64,000 nt of DNA from Flavobacteriaceae bacterium (GCA_028279515.1 JANQNQ010000003.1:362412-426411), one strand, 5' to 3'; positions 21,255 to 29,909 are shown, numbered from the stretch's first letter. Numbers and translations are program-made. Notes: generated by a model not told the origin, from the sequence alone.

Positions 21255-22859
21255 ATGAGACATTTTTACGTAATGTCATTGCTTTCATTAGCAATGGCCT
21301 GGAACACTATTGCCCAAACTGTATCTGTTCCTAAAGACAATTTTGTTGTGATCAGCGCAACATGTAACTTTTATTATTTAAACCTTACAACCTATGAGGC
21401 CCAAAGATTCACCTCATCCCCTTATGTAAGTGTGATCAATTCTGTCGGTAGTGACAAAAACAACGGCTGGATCTTTTACACGTCAGACGAAGCGTCCCGA
21501 AACAACTGGAACATCTACGGTTACAATGTATACACAGATGTTCACAAAGATTTCGGGTCTATCAAGAACTTCTTTCCGAACATTCACCTTCCTAGAGGAC
21601 TCAGTTCTGGTGGCGCTACTTTTAGTAATGGAATGCTATACCTAGGAATTGAATCAAAAAACAGGATCGGTGCGGCGTACTGCAAACCAAGTTCTGGCGA
21701 AGAGTTCGATGCATCACGAGGAAAAGATCGTGATAAAAAACATCTCTACCTGATCAAAGTAGTCTTTGACAACCTAAAAGACACCAGTGGCATGTCGACC
21801 GTAATTGCCAATGCTTCATCTGCGAATAGAGATTTTGATGCTTCTAGATTCTCTTACAAGGGTAGCTTCGGTGACATCGCCATTCAAGGTGACGGAAACA
21901 TGTACGCAGCTACCAAATACTGCATGCAATACTACCAAACAGACCAGACTTACTTTTCATGGGCCAACTATGAAAAAGTAGACGGAGGTATTGCGCTTGA
22001 CAAAGACAATGTGCTGCATTTGGTGCAAAACAAAAAACGAAAAAAACGTGACCATAATCGTGGTAAAGGACAGAAGAAGAGTTATATAATGTCATATACT
22101 CCTCCTAGAACATTAGAGAGTGACACCCCTATTCAATTTGGTGAAAAGCACGAAATAACCGGATTGCTGCGCGGCGACAAAGGAAACATTACTGATGCTG
22201 CCGATTTTATTTCAAAGGCACCAACAGGTCCTGGTGAGTTTGTTTCGATCAGTGGGATGATCATCAAGGAAAATGACAAACTAACCGCCAACGGAATGCT
22301 TGATCCGGGGGAACAAGGTGTACAGAACTTTGACGTAATGCTATACCTTGACATCAATCAAAATGGCGCACTGGATCCGGTAGACCCTTTATCGCAAACA
22401 GTGAGCACAAACATCATTGGTGTCTATACGTTTGACAACATTCCTGCAGGTCCGGGCTATTTTGTAAGGATTACCAATAGTAACGGCTCTGTGTCCTTTG
22501 TTTATGATCCCGATTCAGGACAGACCACCCCAGATGGTTATGGTTTTGTCAATACTCAAGTGCCAAGTAATATCAGCAATTATAATTTTGGTATTGTTGA
22601 GGGCATTCGAAGAAACTTTGACAACACCGTACAACTAACTGTATATCCAAATCCAGCCACATCACAATTCTCAGTGAAAGCTGAAGAGTCAAATATCCAG
22701 TCGTTGATGGTTATCGATCAACATGGTCAAACCATGCTTTCTTTACAGGACTATAAAAACAATCGCATAGACATCCAAACATGGAGGCCTGGTATCTATC
22801 ATGTCATAATGAACTTTGAAGACGGCACCAAACGAACAAAAACATTGTTGAAGGAATAA
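21255..22859 (+). CDS. T9SS surface protein with SdrD-B-like domain, basic paralogue
   Basis: 534 residues. A signal peptide (MRHFYVMSLLSLAMAWNTIAQ) precedes an N-terminal repeat-rich region (about 22-305; VINSVGSD, GWIFYTSDEASRNNWNIYGYNV, GGATFSNGMLYLGIES) that looks like a propeller or beta sandwich of unknown function. An SdrD-B-like domain (about 325-450) contains a calcium-loop-like DINQNGALDP, and a T9SS sorting domain ends the protein (about 460-534; VYPNPATSQFSV). A strongly basic stretch lies at 259-276 (NKKRKKRDHNRGKGQKKS). The next gene is a paralogue that carries a poly-aspartate insert instead. Confidence 0.85.
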   Translation: MRHFYVMSLLSLAMAWNTIAQTVSVPKDNFVVISATCNFYYLNLTTYEAQRFTSSPYVSVINSVGSDKNNGWIFYTSDEASRNNWNIYGYNVYTDVHKDFGSIKNFFPNIHLPRGLSSGGATFSNGMLYLGIESKNRIGAAYCKPSSGEEFDASRGKDRDKKHLYLIKVVFDNLKDTSGMSTVIANASSANRDFDASRFSYKGSFGDIAIQGDGNMYAATKYCMQYYQTDQTYFSWANYEKVDGGIALDKDNVLHLVQNKKRKKRDHNRGKGQKKSYIMSYTPPRTLESDTPIQFGEKHEITGLLRGDKGNITDAADFISKAPTGPGEFVSISGMIIKENDKLTANGMLDPGEQGVQNFDVMLYLDINQNGALDPVDPLSQTVSTNIIGVYTFDNIPAGPGYFVRITNSNGSVSFVYDPDSGQTTPDGYGFVNTQVPSNISNYNFGIVEGIRRNFDNTVQLTVYPNPATSQFSVKAEESNIQSLMVIDQHGQTMLSLQDYKNNRIDIQTWRPGIYHVIMNFEDGTKRTKTLLKE

Positions 22860-22892
22860 TCACAAGACCAAATACACGGTTTCATTTCATCT

Positions 22893-22922
22893 AACGGGCT
22901 TTTTACAGAGCCCGTTTCTTTA
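22893..22922 (+). terminator. Terminator of the 534-residue T9SS gene
   Basis: Stem AACGGGCT / AGCCCGTT with a 7-base loop, followed by a T-rich run, 34 bases past the stop. Confidence 0.85.
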
Positions 22923-23120
22923 TTCAATCAATCAAAAAACCATACAAACATCTAACAAACAGTCGGTTACATTGAAGATTGTGCAGATAAAAGATCATTC
23001 TATTGCTAAATTCACATTGATCAATAATGTAAGAAATTACATTTTAACGAAAATTTAAAGCCGAAAATCGAAATAAATATTCCATATAAAATTATTTGAT
23101 CAGTTTCGCTCCATAGTTGA

Positions 23121-23146
23121 TTGTAAAGATGTGGGAGTCTTTACAA
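23121..23146. repeat. Perfect inverted repeat upstream of the acidic T9SS paralogue
   Basis: Arms TTGTAAAGA and TCTTTACAA, 9 of 9 complementary, separated by 8 bases and lying 41 bases before the ATG at 23187. There is no T run after it, so it is not a terminator. It could be an operator or a 5' leader hairpin. Confidence 0.65.
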
Positions 23147-23186
23147 AACCCTTGGAAAACCATTAACACGAACTAATAACTTTATC

Positions 23187-24872
23187 ATGAGACAATTTTA
23201 CCTTGCTGCTATTATCATACTTGCTTCCTTTGGAAGCATTTTTAGCCAAGAAGTAGATGTTCCTGAAGAAAATTCGATCATCGTTTCGGCAGCATGTCGT
23301 TTCTATTACCTCAATGTAGAAACCAATGAAGCGACTCATTTTGCTACCTCTCCATATGTCGCGGTCATCAACTCTGTAGGAAGTGACCCAGAATCAGGAT
23401 GGATCTTTTACACCTCTAACGAAGTATCTTGTGAAAACTGGAATGTTTACGGATACAACGTACACAGCAACACTCATAAGAATTTTGGATCTATCCGAAG
23501 CTACCTGGAAGCATCTGGGCTTGCCAATTCAAGTCGGGGATTAGGTTCTGGAGGAGCAACTTTCTATAACGGAAAGTTCTATATCGGTATGGAAACGTAC
23601 TGTGATTACGACAATTACAGCAATGAAGATGACGACGATGATGATGATGATGATGACGACGATGACAACGACGACGATGATGACAACGAAGGAAGACACG
23701 GAACTTCAAGATGGTGGTCTTCAATCTACTACTTATATATGGTGCAAGTAGATTTCAACAACCTGTTGGATGAAAGCGGTGAGAGCATGGAAATCTCTAA
23801 CGCAAGTCCAGTGATGGGAGATCAAGGCGTAGCGAGATTTAATTTTAGAGGTAATTTTGGAGACTTTGCCGTTCAAGGACAAGGAAACTTCTACGCTGCT
23901 ACCAAATATCAAATTCAATATTACAACGCCGAGCAAAAGACATATTCTTGGGCAAACAATGAGAATATCATTGGTCAAATGGGGCTAGACAAGAACAACG
24001 CCCTACAGCTTGTTCAAAATGAAAAAGTTTGCACATACCACAACGGATGTTATATATGTGAAAGAAAAACTTTTATCAAATCATATACTCCACCTGCAGA
24101 GCTTCAAACTTATGACAGCATCGAATTCGGAGAAAAATTCGAAGTTACTGGATTTGTTGATAACGATGCAGGAAGAGTGACCGACGCAGCGGGATACATT
24201 CCTCCAAGATCGGTCCAGCTATCGCGCTTCACGTACATAACTGGTAACGTATACAAAGAAAAAGACGCACTAACTGCCAATGGCCTTTTAGATGTTGGAG
24301 ATTCTTCTTTAGGTCGTATTGAAGTTCGTTTGTACAGAGATTCAAATCGTGATTTCGAGTTTGATCCAAGAAACGATGAACTTCTATTCATTGAGAAGAC
24401 CGATACAGATGGTAAGTACCTTTTTGAAGAAGTAGATTACGACGATTCTTATTTTGTTCACATTCCAAATATCGGTGGGTTGCGTTACGCATACGATCAC
24501 GATACACAGAGGCAGAGCCCTGATGGAACCGCCAACATTATTGTTGAGCCACAAAGCCCAGGAATCGAAAATGTAAACTTCGGATTTGTAACTTTGACAC
24601 GAAGAGGTGGTCCAGAAAGCAGGGACTCACAAGAAATTACAACACGCATCTATCCAAACCCAACTAGCGATACGTTCACAGTATTCAATTCTGGACAAGA
24701 TCTAACCGCAGTAACGGTTTATGACAGAAGCGGTACCATCGTTCGTCGCAGTGGTAATGTGAAGAGCAACGTTCAGTTCAACATTAAAGAATTACCAAAA
24801 GGACTTTACTACGTAGTAATGGACTTGAAAAGTGGTGAACAAGTGAGCAAGAAACTCATGAAAACTAACTAA
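23187..24872 (+). CDS. T9SS surface protein with SdrD-B-like domain, poly-Asp paralogue
   Basis: 561 residues. Same architecture as the preceding gene: signal peptide (MRQFYLAAIIILASFGSIFSQ), N-terminal domain (YYLNVETNEATHF, VINSVGSD, GWIFYTSNE), SdrD-B-like domain (about 350-470; GNVYKEKDALTANGLLDVGD, YRDSNRDFEFDP) and T9SS sorting domain (about 485-561; IYPNPTSDTFTV). Residues 148-168 are thirteen Asp, Asn, five Asp, Asn and Glu. Where the paralogue has a basic stretch this one has a cysteine cluster (C282, C288, C291). It is probably a Ca2+- or cation-binding surface protein. Confidence 0.85.
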   Translation: MRQFYLAAIIILASFGSIFSQEVDVPEENSIIVSAACRFYYLNVETNEATHFATSPYVAVINSVGSDPESGWIFYTSNEVSCENWNVYGYNVHSNTHKNFGSIRSYLEASGLANSSRGLGSGGATFYNGKFYIGMETYCDYDNYSNEDDDDDDDDDDDDDNDDDDDNEGRHGTSRWWSSIYYLYMVQVDFNNLLDESGESMEISNASPVMGDQGVARFNFRGNFGDFAVQGQGNFYAATKYQIQYYNAEQKTYSWANNENIIGQMGLDKNNALQLVQNEKVCTYHNGCYICERKTFIKSYTPPAELQTYDSIEFGEKFEVTGFVDNDAGRVTDAAGYIPPRSVQLSRFTYITGNVYKEKDALTANGLLDVGDSSLGRIEVRLYRDSNRDFEFDPRNDELLFIEKTDTDGKYLFEEVDYDDSYFVHIPNIGGLRYAYDHDTQRQSPDGTANIIVEPQSPGIENVNFGFVTLTRRGGPESRDSQEITTRIYPNPTSDTFTVFNSGQDLTAVTVYDRSGTIVRRSGNVKSNVQFNIKELPKGLYYVVMDLKSGEQVSKKLMKTN

Positions 24873-24893
24873 CTTTCTATATATACATAGATC

Positions 24894-24928
24894 AAAAAAG
24901 CGGATCCGTTAACGGTCCGCTTTTTTCG
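24894..24928. terminator. Convergent bidirectional terminator overlapping the prmC stop
   Basis: Hairpin GCGGA-T-CCGT / ACGG-TCCGC flanked by A6 on the left and T6 on the right, so it can act in both directions. The prmC stop codon (24909-24911) lies in its apex, so the last codons of prmC form one stem arm. Confidence 0.85.
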
Positions 24929-25769
24929 TTTTAATCATCCGATCTACATTAAACACATCTTTTCTGAGTTCAGTGTTCTTGTAGTTTTTATCTTCCAAAA
25001 GCTCAACCAGACTTTTACCCAAATACTGATTGATCTCAAAATAAAGGGCCCCTCCCTCTTTCAAACCTACCAAAGCCAGATCAGCGATTTTATCGTAGAA
25101 AACCAATGGGTCTTCATCTTCGACAAACAATGCAGTATGTGGTTCGTACTCTAAAACGTTCGGTTTCATTTGTTCCTTTTCAGATTGTCGAACATACGGA
25201 GGGTTCGAAACTATGATATCGTATTTTTTCTGCGGAAGATTCTCTGCAGCGAGAATATCCCGAATGATAAAAGTGACGTCCGCCTTATTGTCAACAGCGT
25301 TTTGCTTTGCAACTTCCAATGCTTCTGCTGAAATATCCATGGCCAAAACCTTGGCGTGCGGAAGCTTTTTCGCCAGAGAAACAGCGATACAGCCACTTCC
25401 GGTTCCAATGTCAAGAATGGTCAAAGGGTCTTCATGTTCTTTATGATCTTCTGTGATCCAATGCACCAACTCTTCAGTTTCAGGTCTCGGAATCAAAACA
25501 TGCTCATTCACCCAAAAGTCCATTCCCATAAAAGAAGCCTTTCCAAGTATCTGCTGGATCGGTCTCTCCAATTTCAATGAAGCCAAAGCATCAAACATTT
25601 GGCTTTCCTCTTCTTTCGAAATGACAACATCAGGGCGTAAGGCCAATGTTAATCTTACAAGTCCAAAGTAGGATTCGGTCAGCATAAAAAAGAAGCTGTC
25701 TACTTCATCCTTCCCATAAATGGAATCCAACTCATGATGGAATATCTGCTGAATTTCTTTTAGTTTCAT
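24909..25769 (-). CDS. prmC: Peptide chain release factor N5-glutamine methyltransferase
   Basis: 286 residues. Methylates the GGQ glutamine of release factors RF1 and RF2 using S-adenosylmethionine. It has the PrmC N-terminal helical domain (about 1-75), then the SAM-binding motif (LDIGTGSGCIAVSLAKKLP) and the substrate-glutamine motif NPPY (IIVSNPPYVRQSE). A longer frame starting at 25796 exists, but the ATG at 25769 gives the family-typical start and an ATGA overlap with the upstream acetyltransferase, so it is chosen. Confidence 0.95.
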   Translation of the reverse strand: MKLKEIQQIFHHELDSIYGKDEVDSFFFMLTESYFGLVRLTLALRPDVVISKEEESQMFDALASLKLERPIQQILGKASFMGMDFWVNEHVLIPRPETEELVHWITEDHKEHEDPLTILDIGTGSGCIAVSLAKKLPHAKVLAMDISAEALEVAKQNAVDNKADVTFIIRDILAAENLPQKKYDIIVSNPPYVRQSEKEQMKPNVLEYEPHTALFVEDEDPLVFYDKIADLALVGLKEGGALYFEINQYLGKSLVELLEDKNYKNTELRKDVFNVDRMIKTKKADR

Positions 25770-26248
25770 AACGCTTTGATCATCCAAACAGGACACGAAT
25801 AGTGCCCAGTGTCACCCATCGGGGCATCGATATACGAAAACCCTACTCGTTGATACAGTTTCTGAGCTGCTTTCATATATGGCATCGTTTCAAGGTAACA
25901 TTTTTCAAAGCCATAATCTTTGGCACGTTTAAGACATGCATCCATCATTTTAGAACCTATTCCCTTTCCTCTAGCCACTTCCAGAAAATACATTTTTTGC
26001 AGTTCGCACACATTGCCATCATAGTTGTCCAACTGTGCGACACCAGCCCCGCCAATGATCTCTCCATCGGCCTCTACCACAAAATAAGTAGCGCGCTCCC
26101 TATCATAGGTCTCATACATCATATCCAAGGCCTTGTCCTCATAAGCAGTGCCTACTTTAGGAACACCCAGGTCAACCAAAACCTTGCGGATCACAACAGC
26201 AATTTGCTCATTATCTTTGGGTAAGATTTCTCTAATAACCACATTCAT
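25766..26248 (-). CDS. GNAT family N-acetyltransferase
   Basis: 160 residues. Single acetyltransferase domain with the acetyl-CoA pyrophosphate loop VARGKGIGSKMMDACLKRA at about residues 91-109 and the strand before it (CELQKMYFL). The C-terminal YLETMPYMKAAQKLYQRVGF motif is typical of GNAT enzymes. The substrate is unknown. Its stop overlaps the prmC start (ATGA), so it is the first gene of a two-gene operon. It is divergent from the LEA-type lipoprotein gene. Confidence 0.9.
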   Translation of the reverse strand: MNVVIREILPKDNEQIAVVIRKVLVDLGVPKVGTAYEDKALDMMYETYDRERATYFVVEADGEIIGGAGVAQLDNYDGNVCELQKMYFLEVARGKGIGSKMMDACLKRAKDYGFEKCYLETMPYMKAAQKLYQRVGFSYIDAPMGDTGHYSCPVWMIKAL

Positions 26249-26275
26249 TGTACTGATAATTAATCACTATTTTTG
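26248..26275 (+). promoter_or_regulatory. Bacteroidota promoter of the LEA-type / ribD operon
   Basis: TTG at 26248-26250, a 17-base spacer and TATTTTTG at 26268-26275: a good TTG-N17-TAnnTTTG match. Transcription would begin near 26281, after the possible GTG start at 26279, which decides the ATG at 26309 as start of the next gene. Confidence 0.7.
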
Positions 26276-26308
26276 TAGGTGAAAGATACATCGAAAATTA
26301 AACTCTTC

Positions 26309-26770
26309 ATGAAAAAAATCGTTTCATTTTTTATACTCCTCACCTTGTTATTTGCCTGCAATGTCAATGAAAAGCCTGAGTTTCTTAGTGTTCAGAATAT
26401 CGAAGTGAAAAGCATCTCTTTAAACAACATCGAACTTCGAGCAGAAGCCTTGTTCTTAAATCCCAATGATATAGGTGGAAGACTCGAAAGTGATTCGATC
26501 AAAGTATATGTAAATGATGTTTTGGTCGGAAACGTCAAAGCTCAGGAGTTCAAGGTGCCAGCTCGTGAAGAGTTCACTTTACCATTGACAGCTACCGTCA
26601 ATGCAAAGAAAGTGTTTGAAGAAGATCAAGGCGGTGTCATTGGGGGCGTATTGAATAGCATTTTCAAGAAAAAGATAAAAGTACAATACAAAGGAAACAT
26701 CTATTATAAGATCACGGGCTTTTCCTATCCATATGAAATAGACATTACCGAAGAAGTCGATATCAAATAA
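26309..26770 (+). CDS. LEA14-like (LEA type 2) lipoprotein
   Basis: 153 residues from the chosen ATG. The signal peptide ends in a lipobox (LLFAC). The mature chain is one water-stress/LEA type 2 beta-sandwich domain: VQNIEVKSISLNNIELRAEALFLNPND, then VYVNDVLVGNVKAQEF and FTLPLTATV. Such domains occur in envelope proteins; their role in bacteria is not settled. The frame could begin at a GTG 30 bases earlier, but the promoter position argues against it. It is followed after one base by ribD. Confidence 0.85.
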   Translation: MKKIVSFFILLTLLFACNVNEKPEFLSVQNIEVKSISLNNIELRAEALFLNPNDIGGRLESDSIKVYVNDVLVGNVKAQEFKVPAREEFTLPLTATVNAKKVFEEDQGGVIGGVLNSIFKKKIKVQYKGNIYYKITGFSYPYEIDITEEVDIK

Positions 26771-26771
26771 G

Positions 26772-27821
26772 TTGAGTATACACGAAAAATACATGCAGCG
26801 ATGTATTGATATCGCTAAAAACGGACTGGGAAGTACCTACCCTAATCCCATGGTTGGAAGCGTTATCGTACACAATGACAAAATCATTGGCGAAGGATAC
26901 ACCAGTGCCTATGGCGGACCTCATGCCGAGGTCAACGCAATCAGCTCTGTAAAGAATCCCGCGCTCTTAAAGGATGCAACCATCTATGTTAGTTTAGAAC
27001 CTTGTAGCCATTTTGGGAAAACACCTCCTTGCAGCGATCTGATCATTGAAAAGGAAATCAAAAATGTGGTCATAGGTATTATTGACCCATTTGATAAAGT
27101 TGCAGGTCGTGGAGTCACCAAACTAAAAGCTGCAGGTTGCCAAGTAACGGTTGGCGTTCTCGAAAAGGAATGTCGAGAATCGAACAAACGTTTCTTAACA
27201 TTTCACGACAAAAAGCGACCCTATATCATTCTAAAATGGGCTGAAAGTGCCGATGGATTTATTGCCCCACCTGCCGAAACAAGAAAAAGTAAAGAACCCG
27301 TGTGGATCACCAACCCATACTCTCGACAATTGGTACATCAATGGCGAAGTGAAGAGACCGCGATTCTTGTTGGAACGAACACTGTCCTTGCCGATAACCC
27401 AAGTTTGACGACCAGAGATTGGCACGGACCATCACCTGTGCGAATCGCACTCGATAAGCACCATCGCATTCATGCAGAACATGCGATCACAAATGGTAAT
27501 ACCAAAACCATTCTTCTAAGGTCAGACGCAGCAAATCATAGTCTTGGAAACAATGTGATTGTAGAAGTAATCAATTTTGAGAAAGATGTTCCGCAACAAA
27601 TTGTCGATGTATTATACCGCCATCAATTGCAATCACTGATCGTAGAGGGCGGCGCCATTACGTTACAATCATTTATCAATGCTGGTCTTTGGGATGAAGC
27701 CCGGATATTTACGGGTACGCCAACTTTGCAAGAAGGTATCCAAGCTCCAAAGATCAGTGGGAAACCAATAGCGCAACAAACCATTATCAACGACACCTTA
27801 ACGCTTCTTAAAAAATCATGA
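26772..27821 (+). CDS. ribD: Bifunctional riboflavin deaminase/reductase
   Basis: 349 residues. The N-terminal zinc deaminase has HAEVNAI and PCSHFGKTPPCSD, which bind zinc and carry the proton shuttle. The C-terminal reductase has ILKWAESADGFIA, GTNTVLADNPSLTTRDW and LIVEGGAITLQSFI. Together they convert the pyrimidine from GTP to 5-amino-6-ribitylamino-uracil phosphate. The start is a TTG at 26772, one base after the previous stop, giving SIHEKYMQRCIDIA; an ATG at 26793 would lose family-conserved residues. No FMN riboswitch is seen upstream. Confidence 0.93.
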   Translation: MSIHEKYMQRCIDIAKNGLGSTYPNPMVGSVIVHNDKIIGEGYTSAYGGPHAEVNAISSVKNPALLKDATIYVSLEPCSHFGKTPPCSDLIIEKEIKNVVIGIIDPFDKVAGRGVTKLKAAGCQVTVGVLEKECRESNKRFLTFHDKKRPYIILKWAESADGFIAPPAETRKSKEPVWITNPYSRQLVHQWRSEETAILVGTNTVLADNPSLTTRDWHGPSPVRIALDKHHRIHAEHAITNGNTKTILLRSDAANHSLGNNVIVEVINFEKDVPQQIVDVLYRHQLQSLIVEGGAITLQSFINAGLWDEARIFTGTPTLQEGIQAPKISGKPIAQQTIINDTLTLLKKS

Positions 27822-28432
27822 TCAAGAATATCATTTTCGACTTCGGCGACATTTTCATAGACCTAGACAAACCGGCAACAGTAAAAGAGATGTACCGCTT
27901 CGGACTCACAGAAGTAACCGCAGAAATGGATCAGATCAACCACAACTATGAACGCGGAAAGGTATCTTCACAAGAGTTTGTTTCCTTTTATAAAGAACGT
28001 TTCCCAATGGCATCAGACCAACAACTGATTCATGCCTGGAATGCCATTATCCTTGATTTCCCAGAAAGTCGATTAGAGTTTATCGAAGAGCTCGCCAAAG
28101 AAGGTAAGTACCGATTGTTCCTGTTGAGCAACACCAACGAATTGCATATTGAAAAGGTCAAAAAGAATATGACCTTAGAGCGATACCAGCGATTTCAAAA
28201 TTGCTTCGAGAAATTCTACCTATCTCATGAAATTCATATGAGAAAACCAGACGCCGAGATCTATCAATTTGTGCTCGACCAAAATCAGTTGGTGGCAGAA
28301 CAAACACTATTTGTCGATGACACCAAAGAGAATACCGATGCAGCCTCTGCTCTTGGCATCCATAGCTGGAATTTAATCCCAGGCGAAGACGATGTTCTTG
28401 AATTGTTCAACCAAAAAACAATTGCGTTTTGA
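27818..28432 (+). CDS. HAD-family phosphatase (YihX-like)
   Basis: 204 residues. HAD superfamily subclass IA: motif I is IIFDFGDIFIDLD with nucleophile D8, motif II is LFLLSNTNELH, motif III is MRKPDAEIY and motif IV is FVDDTKENTDAA. At the +2 position where most HAD enzymes have the acid/base Asp there is G10, as in the YihX group. A four-helix cap lies between residues 17 and 90. The ATG overlaps the ribD stop by 4 bases, so it may supply the phosphatase step of riboflavin synthesis, though this is only context. Confidence 0.88.
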   Translation: MIKNIIFDFGDIFIDLDKPATVKEMYRFGLTEVTAEMDQINHNYERGKVSSQEFVSFYKERFPMASDQQLIHAWNAIILDFPESRLEFIEELAKEGKYRLFLLSNTNELHIEKVKKNMTLERYQRFQNCFEKFYLSHEIHMRKPDAEIYQFVLDQNQLVAEQTLFVDDTKENTDAASALGIHSWNLIPGEDDVLELFNQKTIAF

Positions 28433-29292
28433 TCTATCTCGCATTAAGCATACTCGTTTCAAGTTCGCTCTTCGTCATCTTTAAAATGTTCGAGCGATTC
28501 AAGCTAAATACGATGCACGCGATCATCATTAATTATGTTGTCGCCTTTATTTGCGGCGTCATCGATTATGACGGAACGCTTACAGCTCCGCAGATAGTGC
28601 AAGAAACTTGGTTTCCCGGCACAATAGTTCTTGGAGTGCTTTTCATTTTTGTATTCAATGTTATGGCGTTGACCTCACAACGCAATGGGCTCTCGGTGGC
28701 TTCGGTCGCAGGAAAAATGTCAGTTGTCATTCCGGTGATCTTTGCGGTGCTCGTCTACAAAGAAAGTCTAGGCATTATAAAAATTATCGGCATTCTCCTT
28801 GCCCTTGTCGCCGTCTATCTTACGTCGGCAAAAGAGAACACCCAAAAAATGGCCAAGGCATCGCTACTATATCCGTTTCTACTTTTCCTAGGATCCGGAA
28901 TCATAGACACCTCGATCAAATACATTGAAACGACCTATCTACCTTCAGACGGAGTTCCTATCTTTTCGGCATTGACCTTCGGGTTCGCAGCCTTGGTCGG
29001 TTTTTTGTTGATCGGTTACCAGCTTATCAAAGGCACTTTCCGCTTTAGCTATAAAAATGTTTTAGGAGGAATTGCTCTCGGAATCCCCAATTATTTCTCC
29101 ATCTTCTACTTGTTAAAAGCGTTGCAAACGGAAGGGCTCGAAAGCTCCACCCTATTCACAATAAACAATGTGGCCATCGTGATGTTGACAACACTATTCG
29201 GCCTTTGGTTGTTTAAAGAGAAACTACTACCCAAAAATTGGGTAGGTATAGCAATTGCTATCGTTTCGATAATCTTGGTTACCTTCGCTTAA
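28429..29292 (+). CDS. DMT superfamily (EamA) transporter
   Basis: 287 residues with about ten hydrophobic helices in two repeated halves, the EamA pattern. The end of the first half (LGIIKIIGILLALVAVYLTSAK) and the end of the protein (LLPKNWVGIAIAIVSIILVTFA) are the equivalent GxxL-rich helices of each repeat. It would export or exchange a metabolite across the inner membrane; substrate unknown. The start is a TTG overlapping the HAD stop (TTGA), so it is in the ribD operon. Confidence 0.88.
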   Translation: MIYLALSILVSSSLFVIFKMFERFKLNTMHAIIINYVVAFICGVIDYDGTLTAPQIVQETWFPGTIVLGVLFIFVFNVMALTSQRNGLSVASVAGKMSVVIPVIFAVLVYKESLGIIKIIGILLALVAVYLTSAKENTQKMAKASLLYPFLLFLGSGIIDTSIKYIETTYLPSDGVPIFSALTFGFAALVGFLLIGYQLIKGTFRFSYKNVLGGIALGIPNYFSIFYLLKALQTEGLESSTLFTINNVAIVMLTTLFGLWLFKEKLLPKNWVGIAIAIVSIILVTFA

Positions 29293-29294
29293 TT

Positions 29295-29909
29295 TTGGAA
29301 ATCAAAGACACATACCGCACGCTTGAGGTTCCCTCATCCGAAGTCCTGTTCAAAGACCGTAACAGCAAGTTCTACGGTTACGCCTATCCGATCAACACCG
29401 AAGACCAAGTAAAAACATTGATCGAGACGCTCAAGAAAAAACACCATAGTGCAAGGCATTGGTGCTATGCTTGGCAACTTGGAACCAAAACCATTCGCTT
29501 CAGGGCCAACGATGACGGCGAACCTAACAATTCTGCCGGGCAACCCATTTACGGACAGATCCAATCGTTTGACCTAACCAATGTGTTGATCGTTGTAGTT
29601 CGCTATTTTGGTGGTGTTAAGCTTGGAGTTGGCGGACTTATCAATGCCTATCGTTCTGCAGCCCAACTAGCACTAGAAGAATCAACCATCGTAGAGAAGA
29701 CCATTGATGTGCACTACCGATTGATCTATGATTACAAGTTGATGAATAAAGTGATGCAGGTCATTAAGAAAAAACAATTGACCGTTTTGGCACAAGAGTT
29801 AACGATGCATTGTGAATTGATCATTCAAGTTCGGCTTAAAGATGCTGATGAAGTGTACTCCATTTTTGACCACATGCATGAGGTCGAAATTAAAATTGAA
29901 GATCAATAA
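29295..29909 (+). CDS. YigZ / IMPACT family protein
   Basis: 204 residues from the chosen TTG start. It has the UPF0029/IMPACT N-terminal domain: EVLFKDRNSKFYGYAYPI, HHSARHWCYAW, ANDDGEPNNSAGQPIYGQI and VVVRYFGGVKLGVGGLINAYR, the last being the family signature. The C-terminal ferredoxin-like domain is at about 135-204. Bacterial YigZ has been proposed to act on translation or protein quality; the role is not settled. A longer frame reaching back to 29238 lies inside the transporter gene. TTG at 29295 gives MEIKDTYRTL, which fits the family. Confidence 0.9.
   Translation: MEIKDTYRTLEVPSSEVLFKDRNSKFYGYAYPINTEDQVKTLIETLKKKHHSARHWCYAWQLGTKTIRFRANDDGEPNNSAGQPIYGQIQSFDLTNVLIVVVRYFGGVKLGVGGLINAYRSAAQLALEESTIVEKTIDVHYRLIYDYKLMNKVMQVIKKKQLTVLAQELTMHCELIIQVRLKDADEVYSIFDHMHEVEIKIEDQ

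Larger units (their letters stand above)
22860..23186 (+). other. 327-base spacer between the T9SS paralogues: terminator, inverted repeat, leader
   Basis: Holds the terminator at 22893-22922, about 180 bases of AT-rich sequence with no open frame, and a perfect 9-base inverted repeat at 23121-23146. No RNA gene is recognised. No exact TAnnTTTG -7 element is found between terminator and ATG. Confidence 0.6.

Noticed and set aside
23491..23724. His/Arg-rich minus-strand frame opposite the poly-Asp tract
   Set aside because: It is only the antisense of GAY codons (reading as His/Arg); no gene features.
26680..26780. FMN riboswitch for ribD
   Set aside because: The ribD start is one base after an upstream coding gene and none of the conserved RFN-element blocks are seen.
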